This document shows, piece by piece, positions 18,901 through 26,590 of a stretch of 64,000 nt of DNA. The stretch lies in contig CAZAYY010000003.1 of the NCBI GenBank assembly GCA_964489525.1, positions 62,001 to 126,000 on the forward strand. Reading direction: 5' to 3'. The DNA comes from CAZAYY01 sp964489525 (lineage in GTDB: Bacteria > Chloroflexota > Anaerolineae > Anaerolineales > JABWBV01). A program made the translations under genes and the position numbers. The notes under the pieces are model-generated. The model did no database searches and was not told the DNA's origin. It was given only the letters and a program-made list of their open reading frames with translations. Position 1 is the first letter of the stretch. Each line of letters starts with the position of its first letter.

Positions 18901-21566
18901 CGGTGGCTTCCGCACTGCTGGGTGGCTCTCCGGCGGCGCGTTTCCGCATCACCGCCAGCGATGGCTTCCGCACAGCCGAGGCTGTTTCAGATGTTTTTGC
19001 AGTGTACTACCAGCCCCCGCTGGTATGGATTACCCACCCGGCCAGCGGCGCGGAACTGCTCGAAGGCGACACGGCCTTTTTGCAGGGCGCGGGCATCGAC
19101 GGCCAGGATGGCCCCATCACCGCCACCCTGACCTGGGCGAGCAGCCTGGATGGCGCGCTGGGGGTGGGGGCGTTGGTGACGCCCACCCTCTCGGTCGGGG
19201 TGCATACCATCACCGTCAGCGCCTATAACAGCGGGGCGCAGTTTGCCAGCGCCGCCATCACGCTCACCGTGACCGCCGACTACGACGGCGACGGCCTGCC
19301 CGACGCCGAAGAAGAAACCCGCGGCCTCAACCCCATCACCGCGCTGGATGTGCTGACCGACACCGACGGCGATGGCCTGAACCTGCTCACCGAACTGGCC
19401 CGCTTTACCGACCCCACCCTGGCCGATACCGATGGCGATGGGCGGAACGACGCCGAAGAAATCCTGGGCCTGACGAACCCCGAAGTGCAGGATACCCCTG
19501 TTCTCACCCCCAGCCTGCAAGCCCTTCCGGTGGTCATTTCTGAAACCGTGGACCTTTCCGACCTCGGCTACCTGCCCCAGGCGCTGTTGGGCGTCCTGAG
19601 CAGCCAGCCCACAACCTACACGGTCAGCGGTTCGCAGCCCTGGCTGGAGTTTTTGCAGCCCACCGGCCCGACCCCCGCCGGAGTGACGGTTGTTTTCAAC
19701 CCGGCTTTGCTGGTGGAGGGCATCCAGACGGGCGTCATCACCATCACCGCACCCGCTTACCCGGTCCTTACTGTCCCCGTGACGCTCACTGTCACCGGCC
19801 TGGGTGATTACTGCGACGCCAACCGCGACGGTGTGTCGGACGCGCAGGATGTGGAAGATACCTCCAGCCGGGTGGGGGCGGTATACGGCGAGGACGGGTA
19901 CGCCTTCTCTTACGACGCTGACCGGGATGGCGATATCGATGCGGAAGATGTTGCCCTGGTGGCCACCTGCACCCAAACCTATGGCGACAACGATGGGGTG
20001 AACTGGTGTGCGCTGGTCTCTCCGGCCAGCTTCACCGTCCAGGCCGGGGAGGTCACGCCGCTGGTGTCTGGCCGCCTGGAAAAATTGGGCATCACCGAAG
20101 CGCCTGGCGCGCCAGCGGGCATCCTGGCCCAGGTGGGCTACGGCCCCGTGGGCAGCGACCCCGCGACCCAACCGGGCTGGACCTTCGGCGACGCCAGCTA
20201 CGCCCTCCAGGCCGGAGACGCTGATGAGTTTACTGCCAGCTTCACCGCTCCGGCGGCTGGAGTCTATGCGTATGCCTACCGTTTCTCTGCGGATGGTGGC
20301 GCTGCCTACATCTACTGCGACCTGGATGGCAATGGAACTGACCCCGGCCTGTCGTTTGACGTGAATGCACTGGGGCAAATGACGGTGTCTGAGATTCCCG
20401 CCACGGCCACCCCCACGCCTACGCCTACCGCCACAGCCACCCCCACCCCGGAACCGAGCGCCACGCCAACGCCCACAGCCACGGCCACTCCCACACCCGA
20501 ACCGAGCGCCACGCCCACGGCCACGCCTGAATCAAGCGCCACGCCTGAACCAAGCGCCACGCCGACTGCCACAACCACCTCAACACCTACACAGACCCCC
20601 ACCCCAACGGCGACAGCAACCTCCACAGAGACGCCCACCACCGCGCCTACTTCAACCCCAACTGCAACCGGAACCCATACACCTACGCCAACCGCCACGG
20701 CCACACATACCCCCACCCCAACCGGTACAGATACACCCACAGATACACCCACAGCCACACCCACAACAATCCCTACCGCTACCGAGACGCCAACCCTGAC
20801 TCCAACCCATACACCCACCCCAACCCATACAGGTACGCCTACAGCGACAGCTACCTATCCATCCACGCCTGCCCCCACAGCAACTGCCGCCCCCTCGGAC
20901 ACACCAACACCTACTACCAACCCTGGCTGTCCAGACCTGTATGAACCCAATGATACGTTTGGAACCGCGGTGACGATCACTTCCGGTGAGGTCATTACAG
21001 CTTTCATCTGCGCTGAATCGGACAATGATTACTACGGGTTTGAGGTTCAGCAAGGTGATGTCATCCAGGCCAATCTTTCCAGCTTGCCCCTGGATTATGA
21101 CATGATGCTGTTTGCACCCGATGGACAACTTCTCAAAACAAGCAATAAAGGCGGAACGCAAGCAGAATCGATTGTCTTCAACACGGTAATCGCCTCTGGC
21201 ACTTATCGAATCCGGATCTACAGCCTGTTCAACCAATTTCATCTTGGGGATCCATACCGCCTGGTGATTGAGGTAATCTCGTCAACCCCCACCCCCACGC
21301 CAACGGCAACATCCACCGCTGCGCCTACTTCAACCCAAACGCCCACACCCACCGCAACCCAAACCCCAACGGCCTCACCAACCCACACACCCACAGCAGC
21401 ACCTACAAATACCGCAACTCCGACATCCACCTCCACGCCTGAAAACCCCAGGCCCTACCAGATCTTCCTGCCGCTGGTCGTCTCCCCAGACGATGGCGCT
21501 GCCATCAGAACGCCCGCCTCGCCATCGTTTTGGGATTGGGTATGGGGTTGGCTGTGGGGAAGATAA
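12933..21566 (+). CDS. Giant secreted multidomain protein: LamG, kelch, propeller, IPT/TIG, metalloprotease, Ca-binding and PPC domains
   Basis: About 2877 residues. The start at ATG 12933 is chosen over TTG 12921 because TTGGAG there serves as the RBS. Approximate order: signal peptide (1-37), laminin-G-like domain (52-249), kelch-like repeats (262-570), regulator-type beta-propeller repeats such as DPAGNIWVGTENGLGRWN (766-1216), two IPT/TIG domains (1221-1380), a region with the zinc motif HELGHLLD (His about 1670), Ig-like domains (1943-2113), thrombospondin-3-like DTDGDGLN repeats (2115-2186), a dockerin-like DANRDGVSDAQD / DADRDGDIDAED pair (2291-2346), a Thr-Pro linker (2489-2665), a PPC-type domain beginning LYEPNDTFGTA (2665-2781), a second linker, and a tail with YQIFLPLVV then a Trp-rich end. 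Likely a cell-surface adhesin or hydrolase that binds polymers. Whether the protease is active is unknown. Confidence 0.88.
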   Translation: MSSDNKRMINTIRYIAFVMLIFTWAAFSAQGPGAAQAAEGDTPSTETRGVGGASMYLTGGSYVSVPHASLPALTDLTLEAWVYPNTISNCRTVFGKDYFQGFWFGLCSGSLRLYYGGAFIDGATVLPLNTWTHIAVTVFQLDTERFINLYINGQIENTASISSALVPQGTADLRLGYDQIFGAYSGSLAEMRVWNAALDQNTIRRNMHTSLDAPLPNLVASWRLTGDYLDRVGGLHGTPVGSPTFTGPASPAVPAFTPIDRYFNELPELTYAHASASIPEVDQVVLAGGIRSGEPSDKVTRINGGDGTSSTLTPLPEVRVFAAAAYVPTTGKVYVFGGSTDKPGTATTNTIFVVNPETGYESTHPTTLPVNNAFLTAVYVEDIDRVALLGGWSGSGSAYFSTIYLFNPHSGEMLLATPTLPSARYGVMAVYLPLSGKVFVAGGADNLVLNADIYQLDLATDGSGHLDPMGISLPTGDVLMVTVYDPISHLVYLMNGYASKRVAAYDPSENRIWETQLEMPLDGSTYANVPYSSAHYSVKNRHALIIGGGTYMTEGYRSVWRVPLGDGPLVQLGRWDFESFGGTVNAISGGNHKVAIGGTFGMYLIDGAGETPEYTWYSLGELGGSVKQLFYDALEDDLYISAGIKASVIWSGSETPSTEFTAPYGQVNFTHPYDSRPPLVGLNAIFGSSGGGYSLWAPAWFLTNWNYFSYLTQCSEVLAILDPDGVPGGDYWVLERFGSCGAREADASVTDASASPLGMDAFAPIYLKKISQSGDGNLTSAYGALCDSNVTMPMNMVRGINNDLWVGGIGQVCRYPSSNLPFSASPAYNSFNIPTGTRVNALAVDADGRVWMAVSDDDFLNSGSLTAFEARRTGGGSASAIRAQDYTWLTAPIGGNVKRGSSNWDSAMYAVGAVGERVWAGRSDTVYTYAPRWAQVDQAQDLANVVIEEIWTARGRLFATSASALYVLRPDGKTWEVWGAPEVTDVLGDQQGRTWLALDAGDGTGGLWLYDQDGWTQPTGLALSEAVTALAEDPQGRIWLGLGGALGLYDRQRLVTRLALPTVGQTVRSLLADPAGNIWVGTENGLGRWNAADASWTVFTTAEGLPGSAIADLAFAQGTVYASTENGLAVFDPDLGAFTSQAYDGPDPASLPLAADQNSQLWAGPGRLDPDGWQIYSWANSGLRQSVVTGLAADKADRVWFAHPGGGLSVRGAFLPPLADEVPVVSGISPTSGSWPTQVTISGSGFGSDKTDLLVTIGGAPVFVGSVSPNEIIVVIQEKTTTGEVVVRRGKRYSTSPVPFCATPIITNARSEGITGTQLRIQGRNFDPDALVSIGSGAPRRPDGYSPTELIVFVRPTDTSGSIVIANHCPGQTAARSFTKINVSLQNIRFSQGYTGMPLVALRPSVVSASVVVDKKPLSLDTLVFESVVGSATRLAGNNSFTQTRDWSKLAVRYGVGAPPAALPEQMIAVPNLMAYAGHNRITMEIYNNGFLVASAFADAHIEQNYPMRVLFVPILQEGYTAEDLRALIAETEKELKHVTERLMPLGRVDYAWSPEVFTVPGQIDAGNDDQFLAARYRLDQIRTNFNRTSNAPPYSIAVGIFLKELNTSEEAAGVAGRPSVVAEYNKADPEDRCGGNLLEKAALWAGLEDCPEIPLSVSWAQASARVIAHELGHLLDLVSPLANNSAADNEGHSEVDELFGGVCTEPMEPGVFYAQSQTLYRQMGVSEPVWDVFSAGFYPPYLDKNKDGTPADQNTTRAKAIMAYACARGAENVFFEPADFLWARQEMAGILRPIFGGRAGTVGAGRIADLPVGERIRVTGVITEGVSTAGAFVNVQPLGPAAPLGQTYRSAYAVVQYDAENNALASEAVIPAFTVLEFGDGVGRTDSPVGAFGVTVVLSPTTAYLTLEHNGVILDTFTPGAAAPTVSITGLGGYDPIDIYLPPVVSLDWEAGDTDGDWLTLAVDYSQDDGLTWAALTTFTTLPGTGSTPVASALLGGSPAARFRITASDGFRTAEAVSDVFAVYYQPPLVWITHPASGAELLEGDTAFLQGAGIDGQDGPITATLTWASSLDGALGVGALVTPTLSVGVHTITVSAYNSGAQFASAAITLTVTADYDGDGLPDAEEETRGLNPITALDVLTDTDGDGLNLLTELARFTDPTLADTDGDGRNDAEEILGLTNPEVQDTPVLTPSLQALPVVISETVDLSDLGYLPQALLGVLSSQPTTYTVSGSQPWLEFLQPTGPTPAGVTVVFNPALLVEGIQTGVITITAPAYPVLTVPVTLTVTGLGDYCDANRDGVSDAQDVEDTSSRVGAVYGEDGYAFSYDADRDGDIDAEDVALVATCTQTYGDNDGVNWCALVSPASFTVQAGEVTPLVSGRLEKLGITEAPGAPAGILAQVGYGPVGSDPATQPGWTFGDASYALQAGDADEFTASFTAPAAGVYAYAYRFSADGGAAYIYCDLDGNGTDPGLSFDVNALGQMTVSEIPATATPTPTPTATATPTPEPSATPTPTATATPTPEPSATPTATPESSATPEPSATPTATTTSTPTQTPTPTATATSTETPTTAPTSTPTATGTHTPTPTATATHTPTPTGTDTPTDTPTATPTTIPTATETPTLTPTHTPTPTHTGTPTATATYPSTPAPTATAAPSDTPTPTTNPGCPDLYEPNDTFGTAVTITSGEVITAFICAESDNDYYGFEVQQGDVIQANLSSLPLDYDMMLFAPDGQLLKTSNKGGTQAESIVFNTVIASGTYRIRIYSLFNQFHLGDPYRLVIEVISSTPTPTPTATSTAAPTSTQTPTPTATQTPTASPTHTPTAAPTNTATPTSTSTPENPRPYQIFLPLVVSPDDGAAIRTPASPSFWDWVWGWLWGR
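20398..20925 (+). repeat. Low-complexity Thr-Pro-Ala linker repeats within the giant gene
   Basis: Tandem degenerate units such as ACGCCCACGGCCACG encode TPTATATPTPEPSAT-type sequence over about 176 residues. Such linkers usually separate secreted domains and can be O-glycosylated. A shorter second block lies at about 21280-21440. Repeat DNA of this sort is prone to length change. Confidence 0.9.
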
Positions 21567-21586
21567 CCCACCCCCCAACTGCGCCA

Positions 21587-21624
21587 GTTCCCCCATTTTG
21601 CCGCTTTTGGCAAAATGGGGGAAC
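21587..21624. terminator. Perfect 16-bp stem-loop between convergent genes
   Basis: GTTCCCCCATTTTGCC and its exact complement enclose the loop GCTTTT. An A7 run follows on the plus strand, so neither strand has a normal U tract after the stem. It lies between the giant gene (plus) and the TPR gene (minus) and probably acts as a 3'-end stem-loop. Confidence 0.6.
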
Positions 21625-21708
21625 AAAAAAACCTGAAGCCCACACCAGATCAAACGCAGCCCAGAAGTTCAGATCGGGGCTTCTTCAGTCCTGGGCGTCA
21701 ATTCAAAT

Positions 21709-23148
21709 CTACGGCAGGTACTGTTGGAGAATTTGCAAAGCCTGTTCCGCCGTGGGAGTGTCCGGCGCGAGCTGGGCGGCGTTTTGCAAGGCAGCCCGGG
21801 CGGCGGCAGAGTCGCCGAGCTCCAGGGCCAGCAGACCGCTGTGCAGGTGGGCTGGTGCAAAGTCCGGGGCGGCTTGCAGGGCCAGGGTCAGGTAGGTTCC
21901 AGCCTGGTCATAATCCCCCAATTGGTAGTAGGCGTAGCCGATTAAATCGAGCGCATCCGGAGAATTCGAAGACAGCGCCAGCGCGGCGCGGGCGGCTTCC
22001 AGGCCAACGGCTTCAATCTGGATGTTGTTTTCAATCGAAAACCGGGCCAGCAGCAGCCAGAAAACCGGCCGATCCGGGGTGAGGGCCGCCGCGCGCTGGT
22101 AAAATGCCAGGGCTGCCTGGGCATCCCCCCAAAGCTGGGCCACACTGGCCAGTTCGGCCAGGATGGTTGGGTTGGAAGGTTCCACCGCTGCGGCCGCACT
22201 CAAGAATGCCAGCGACTGCTCAAACGCCCCACGGCGCTTATGGTGCAGCCCGGCCAGCAAATTCACCTGAACCGATTCCGGGTCGAGCGCCAGGGCGGTT
22301 TCGAGGGCGGGCGCACCATCCTCCCCCACCTGGTCGAAAGCCTCAGCAAGCAGGGCCCACGATTCGGCGCTGGCGGGGTTCAAGCGAACCGCCTGTCCAA
22401 AGGCGTGTTTGGCCAGCCGCCACTCCCCCAACAGCCCCAGGGCACGCCCGCTTTGCTGGAAAACAAAGCCGGGCACGGCTGAAGACTGCCCAATAGACAG
22501 GTAGCCTTGCAGCAGCACGGCAGCCGGCTCGTATTGGGCATCGAGGGCAGCTGCTTGCGCAAGCGGGCCAGCCGCCTGCTGTGGTTCGCTGGCTGCCAGC
22601 AGTAAAGCCAGCCGGTAGAAATGCTGCGGATTCCCAGGCTCCAAATCTGCCAGGGAGCGCAGGTGACCGGTGGCTGCTTCAAGGTCACCCGGCACCGCCA
22701 GGCCCAGGTGCAGGGAGAGCAGCTGGGTATGCAGGCGAATGGCTTGTGCCCGGGATGGAGCATTTGCCAATCCCTGCTGCCATGCCTGGGCGGCGGCTGT
22801 GGACTGGCCCAGGGCAAAATACGCCTGGCCCACCGCTTCCCACCCGGCGGCAGATAACCTGCCAGCCCGCCGGGCGTTTTCCAGGGATTTCAATGCCTCC
22901 TCAAACTGACCTGCCCGGACAGCCGCAATCCCGGCCCGTTCCCAAAGCGTGTCGCGCCAGGGCTGTTGGACGCCAATTTCAACCAGGCTGCTGGCCAGGG
23001 CTGCCTCATCGCCAGATTCGAGCACCAGGGGAACCCGGTGTAGGGCGGTTTCCAGGGCCAACGGGCGCGGCCCAACCCCAAGCAGCAGTGCCAACAGCAG
23101 GGGAATCACAACCCAGGCAGCCCGTTCCCAAAGAGGTTCTTTTTGCAT
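21709..23148 (-). CDS. Membrane-anchored TPR repeat protein
   Basis: 479 residues from the start at 23148 (MQKEPLWERAAWVV). One N-terminal membrane helix (about residues 9-26, VVIPLLLALLLGVG), then about ten tetratricopeptide repeats, such as ALDLIGYAYYQLGDYDQAGTYL and AGWEAVGQAYFALGQSTAAAQAW, to the C-terminus. TPR arrays are protein-binding scaffolds; the partner is unknown. The longer frame to 23358 is rejected because a perfect TATAAT lies six bases before this ATG, so the transcript likely begins at the start codon. Confidence 0.85.
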   Translation of the reverse strand: MQKEPLWERAAWVVIPLLLALLLGVGPRPLALETALHRVPLVLESGDEAALASSLVEIGVQQPWRDTLWERAGIAAVRAGQFEEALKSLENARRAGRLSAAGWEAVGQAYFALGQSTAAAQAWQQGLANAPSRAQAIRLHTQLLSLHLGLAVPGDLEAATGHLRSLADLEPGNPQHFYRLALLLAASEPQQAAGPLAQAAALDAQYEPAAVLLQGYLSIGQSSAVPGFVFQQSGRALGLLGEWRLAKHAFGQAVRLNPASAESWALLAEAFDQVGEDGAPALETALALDPESVQVNLLAGLHHKRRGAFEQSLAFLSAAAAVEPSNPTILAELASVAQLWGDAQAALAFYQRAAALTPDRPVFWLLLARFSIENNIQIEAVGLEAARAALALSSNSPDALDLIGYAYYQLGDYDQAGTYLTLALQAAPDFAPAHLHSGLLALELGDSAAARAALQNAAQLAPDTPTAEQALQILQQYLP

Positions 23149-23154
23149 ACAGGT

Positions 23155-23160
23155 ATTATA
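23155..23160 (-). promoter_or_regulatory. -10 box of TPR gene, implying a leaderless mRNA
   Basis: Minus-strand TATAAT followed by ACCTGT and then ATG. With the usual spacing the first transcribed base would be the A of ATG. No RBS is present. The -35 region is not recognisable. Confidence 0.6.
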
Positions 23161-23372
23161 CAATGCCCGTGCTCGTTCACCCATCCGGCAAAAAGAGGGC
23201 GTTAAATTCCTTGAAAAATTCACCTGCCAGTGTGATGGCAATCGAATATAATGGTAGTGAAAAAGTGTGCAAACTGCGCACAAACCAAAGCAGTTCGCCA
23301 ACCAGCGTTTGGGCTGCCCTGTTTTCCAGGAAACCCGCCGCAATTTTAGTAAAATCATTACAGGAGCACAAT

Positions 23373-24584
23373 ATGGACTTCGCTTTATCTCAAGAACACC
23401 GCATGGTGCAGCAAATGGTGCGGGACTTTATTCAAAAAGAAGTCAACCCCATCATCAAAGAATACGACCGCAAACATGAAATGGCCCCCTTCATTCTGCC
23501 GCGTATGGCCGAGCTGGGCATCCTGGGAATCAACATCCCGGTGCGCTACGGCGGCCAGGGGTTTGACTACATCGCCCTGGGCATTGTCTGCGAAGAACTG
23601 GAAGCGGGAGACAGCACCCTGCGGGTGGTCATGTCGGTGCACATGGGGTTGAACAGCATGGCGCTGCTGCAGTGGGGCACGGAAGAACAAAAGAAAAAGT
23701 TCCTCACCCCCCAGGCGCGGGGCGAAAAAATTGCCTCGTTCGGCCTGACCGAACCGGGTGCAGGGTCCGATGTGGCCGCCATGGCCAGCACGGCCCGTCG
23801 CGAAGGGGACGAATATGTTCTGAACGGCGAAAAGATGTGGATTTCCCTGGCCACCAAGTCGCACCACTGCCTGGTGGTGGCTCGCACTGACCCCAAAGTT
23901 GCCCCTCACGAAGGCCTCTCGGCATTCATTGTCGAGCTAGACCGCCCCGGCGTCACCACGGGCGATATTGAAGGCAAGCTGGGTGTGCGCGCCGGCTCGA
24001 CTGGCTGGATCGCCATGCAGGATGTGCGCGTTCCCGTGTTCAACCGGCTGGGCGAAGAGGGCGAAGGCTTCAAAATCGCCATGTCGTGCCTGGACAACGG
24101 GCGCTATACCGTGGGCGCCGGTGCGGCCGGCCTCATTCGCGCCAGCCTGGAAGCCAGTGTGCGCTACGCCCACGACCGCAAAGCCTTTGGCAAAGAAATT
24201 GGCGAGTTCCAGCTTGTTCAGCAAAAAATTGCCTACATGGTGCGCGATTACGATGTCACCCGGCTGCTCTACATGCGCAATGGCTGGATGAAAAACATGG
24301 GCATCCGCAATACCAAAGAAACCTCCCTCACCAAATGGTACGGCACGGATGCTGCCTTTGAAGCCGCCAACCAGGCCGTTCAAATCCACGGCGCCTATGG
24401 CTTCAGCGATGAATATGACGTAGAACGCTACATGCGCAACTCGCGCGGCGCTACCATTTATGAGGGCACCAGTGAAATTCACCAGTTAATGCAGGCCAGC
24501 TACGCCCTGGGGTATCGCAAGGACAAACCTTTGCGCTGCGAGCTGCCCGCCTACGATGAAGATTTCTGGATGTCCGAAGGATAA
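23373..24584 (+). CDS. Acyl-CoA dehydrogenase
   Basis: 403 residues. FAD enzyme that oxidises acyl-CoA to enoyl-CoA and passes electrons to electron-transfer flavoprotein. Visible blocks: SFGLTEPGAGSDVAAM, EKMWISLATKSHHCLVVART, RKAFGKEIGEFQLVQ and the C-terminal YDVERYMRNSRGATIYEGTSE, where the Glu of YEGTSE is the usual catalytic base. The start at 23373 (MDFALSQEHRM) has AGGAG seven bases upstream; an in-frame extension to 22581 runs antisense to the TPR gene and is not real. etfBA follow, giving its electron acceptor. Chain-length preference is unknown. Confidence 0.95.
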   Translation: MDFALSQEHRMVQQMVRDFIQKEVNPIIKEYDRKHEMAPFILPRMAELGILGINIPVRYGGQGFDYIALGIVCEELEAGDSTLRVVMSVHMGLNSMALLQWGTEEQKKKFLTPQARGEKIASFGLTEPGAGSDVAAMASTARREGDEYVLNGEKMWISLATKSHHCLVVARTDPKVAPHEGLSAFIVELDRPGVTTGDIEGKLGVRAGSTGWIAMQDVRVPVFNRLGEEGEGFKIAMSCLDNGRYTVGAGAAGLIRASLEASVRYAHDRKAFGKEIGEFQLVQQKIAYMVRDYDVTRLLYMRNGWMKNMGIRNTKETSLTKWYGTDAAFEAANQAVQIHGAYGFSDEYDVERYMRNSRGATIYEGTSEIHQLMQASYALGYRKDKPLRCELPAYDEDFWMSEG

Positions 24585-24602
24585 CCTTAACCCTATCAAC
24601 CC

Positions 24603-24634
24603 GGGTAAATCCGTTTTCGCGAACGGGTTTACCC
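24603..24634 (+). repeat. Strong stem-loop between acyl-CoA dehydrogenase and etfB
   Basis: GGGTAAATCCGTT / AACGGGTTTACCC form a 13-bp stem (one G-U) around TTCGCG. No U run follows, so it is more likely an mRNA-stabilising or processing stem than a terminator. Confidence 0.7.
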
Positions 24635-24658
24635 CCACCTTAATTCAGGAGGCGGACC

Positions 24659-25438
24659 TTGAATATCGTAGTATGTGTCAAACAAGTGCCCGATACGGCG
24701 GCCAAAATAGTCGTAGAAAATGGGCGGGTTTCTTGGGGAGATGCCCAACTGATTCCCAACCCGTGGGACGAATACGCGGTTGAAGCGGCCCTGCAGCTGG
24801 TTGAAGCCCACGGCGGCTCGGTAAAAGTCATCAGCATGGGGGGCGAAAGCGCCCTGGAAACATTGAAGCATACCCTGGCGATGGGCAGCAACGAGGCTTA
24901 CCTGATCAATGACCCCGCCCTGGCCGGTGCCGATTCCCAGGCCACTTCGCTTGTGCTGGCTTCGGCTGTGTGCAAACTGGGCGACATTGACCTGGTTCTG
25001 TTTGGCCGACAGGCAGTAGACAGCGACAGCGGTGTGACCGCAGCGCAAACTGCCCGACGGTTGGGCTGGCCGGTCATCTCGCTGGTGGCTGCCATCAAAA
25101 ACGCCAACCCCGGCGCGAAGACCATCGAAGTCGAGCGAGCCATTGAAGAAGGCCGCCAGGTTGTGGAAAGCAAACTGCCCGCCGTGATGAGCGTGGTCAA
25201 AGACTTTGGCGAGCCGCGCTACCCATCTTTCATGGGCATCCGCAAGGCCTCGCGGGCGCAAATTCCGGTTTGGACGCTGGCCGACCTGGGCATCGCCGCC
25301 CCTGGCTTTATCGTGACCTGGCCCGAACTTTCCAACCCGCCAGTGCGCGATGTGACCTGCGAAATCATCACGGGTGATTCCCCCGACCAGATTGCCGAAA
25401 AATTGGTGGAAAAAATTATGGCTGAGAAGGTGATATGA
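24659..25438 (+). CDS. etfB: Electron transfer flavoprotein beta subunit
   Basis: 259 residues opening with NIVVCVKQVPDTAAKI, typical of EtfB/FixA, which binds AMP or FAD and pairs with EtfA to shuttle electrons from acyl-CoA dehydrogenases. Other family blocks are NPWDEYAVEAALQL and DLVLFGRQAVDSDSG. The start is TTG with AGGAGG five bases upstream. Its last codons overlap the etfA start (ATGA). Confidence 0.95.
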   Translation: MNIVVCVKQVPDTAAKIVVENGRVSWGDAQLIPNPWDEYAVEAALQLVEAHGGSVKVISMGGESALETLKHTLAMGSNEAYLINDPALAGADSQATSLVLASAVCKLGDIDLVLFGRQAVDSDSGVTAAQTARRLGWPVISLVAAIKNANPGAKTIEVERAIEEGRQVVESKLPAVMSVVKDFGEPRYPSFMGIRKASRAQIPVWTLADLGIAAPGFIVTWPELSNPPVRDVTCEIITGDSPDQIAEKLVEKIMAEKVI

Positions 25439-26475
25439 TGAGCGCAAAAATCATTGTTTACATCGATCATTTCAAAGGACAGGTTTTACCGGTTTCCTGG
25501 GAAGCGCTGGCTGCTGGCCGCGCCCTGGCCGGGCCGTTGGGCGGCAGTGTCAGCGCCCTGGTGCTGGGCAGCGGCGTAGATGCATTGGCAAACGAGGCCT
25601 TCAGCCTGGGAGCCGATGAGGTCATCCTGGCCGACGAACCCACCCTGGCCGATTACCGGGCAGAACCCTACGCAGCGCTGGTTGCCCAGGCAGCTGCTGG
25701 GGCGAAAGTGCTCATCTTCCCCACCACTACCCGCGGACGCGAACTGGCCGGCATGGCCGCCATTGACCTGAAAACAGGCGTTCTGACCGATGTCACTGGC
25801 CTGGAAATTCATGGCGACCGGGTGATGGCCGTCAAGCCGGTCTACGCAGGCAAACTGCTCTCCAAAGTGGTCTGCGCTAACGATCCCCAAATTCTGACCC
25901 TGCGGGCCCGCGCTTATAAAAAGCTGGATGCCGACCCGGCGCGCAGCGGAACCCTGACCCGCCTGAGCGCTGCCCTGGCCGAGGGTGAGATTCCAACCAA
26001 AGTCAAAGGCTACAGCGAAGGCGCAGGCGGCGTCAGCCTGACCGATGCAAACGTCATTGTCTCAGGTGGACGCGGTGTTTCCAACAACCCCGCCCTCACC
26101 CCTCCCGGAGGCATGGACGATAAACAGGCCGAAATCTGGCGCGCCCAACAGGGCTTTGCCTTAATTGGCGAACTGGCCGAAACCCTGGGCGGCGCTGTGG
26201 GCGCCAGCCGCGCCGCAGTTGATGCCGGGTATATCCCTTATGCCAACCAGGTAGGCCAAACCGGCAAAATGGTCTCGCCCGACCTGTACATCGCTGCCGG
26301 CATTTCCGGTGCAATCCAACACCAGGCGGGTATGCGCTCCAGCAAAGTCATCGTGGCCATCAACAAAGACGCCGAAGCACCCATCTTCAAACTTGCCCGC
26401 TACGGTGTCGTTGGCGATTTATTCACCATTCTGCCTGCTCTCAACCGCGCATTCCGCGCCCGGCTGGCAAAGTAA
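25435..26475 (+). CDS. etfA: Electron transfer flavoprotein alpha subunit
   Basis: 346 residues. The C-terminal FAD domain shows IVSGGRGV, GAVGASRAAVDAGYIPYANQVGQTGK, LYIAAGISGAIQHQAGM and AINKDAEAPIFKLARYGVVGDLF, all classic for EtfA. Translation is coupled to etfB by overlap; ATG at 25435 or 25438 could be used. A terminator follows at 26501. Confidence 0.96.
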   Translation: MMSAKIIVYIDHFKGQVLPVSWEALAAGRALAGPLGGSVSALVLGSGVDALANEAFSLGADEVILADEPTLADYRAEPYAALVAQAAAGAKVLIFPTTTRGRELAGMAAIDLKTGVLTDVTGLEIHGDRVMAVKPVYAGKLLSKVVCANDPQILTLRARAYKKLDADPARSGTLTRLSAALAEGEIPTKVKGYSEGAGGVSLTDANVIVSGGRGVSNNPALTPPGGMDDKQAEIWRAQQGFALIGELAETLGGAVGASRAAVDAGYIPYANQVGQTGKMVSPDLYIAAGISGAIQHQAGMRSSKVIVAINKDAEAPIFKLARYGVVGDLFTILPALNRAFRARLAK

Positions 26476-26500
26476 ACGTTTCATTCAGAAAACTTCATCA

Positions 26501-26536
26501 AAAAACGGAGCACGGCCTGGGCTGTGCTCCGTTTTG
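26501..26536. terminator. Bidirectional terminator after etfA
   Basis: AAAACGGAGCAC / GTGCTCCGTTTT form a 12-bp stem between etfA (plus) and the GGDEF gene (minus), with A and T runs on both sides. Confidence 0.85.
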
Positions 26537-26590
26537 ATATGTGCGGTTTGACATCACTGCTGACCCCCACCCCCCTTTGCACCAGCACCT

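Noticed and set aside
18987..20378. 463-codon open frame antisense to the giant secreted protein, and a 413-codon one at 15405-16646
   Set aside because: They lie wholly inside a well-supported gene, have no RBS or recognisable domain, and reflect GC-rich third codon positions.
20312..20818. Repeat array in the Thr-Pro region as a CRISPR or satellite
   Set aside because: The units are short, degenerate, in frame and encode a protein linker; there are no spacers.
22581..23372. N-terminal extension of the acyl-CoA dehydrogenase frame
   Set aside because: Runs antisense to the TPR gene; the conserved N-terminus and an AGGAG site place the start at 23373.
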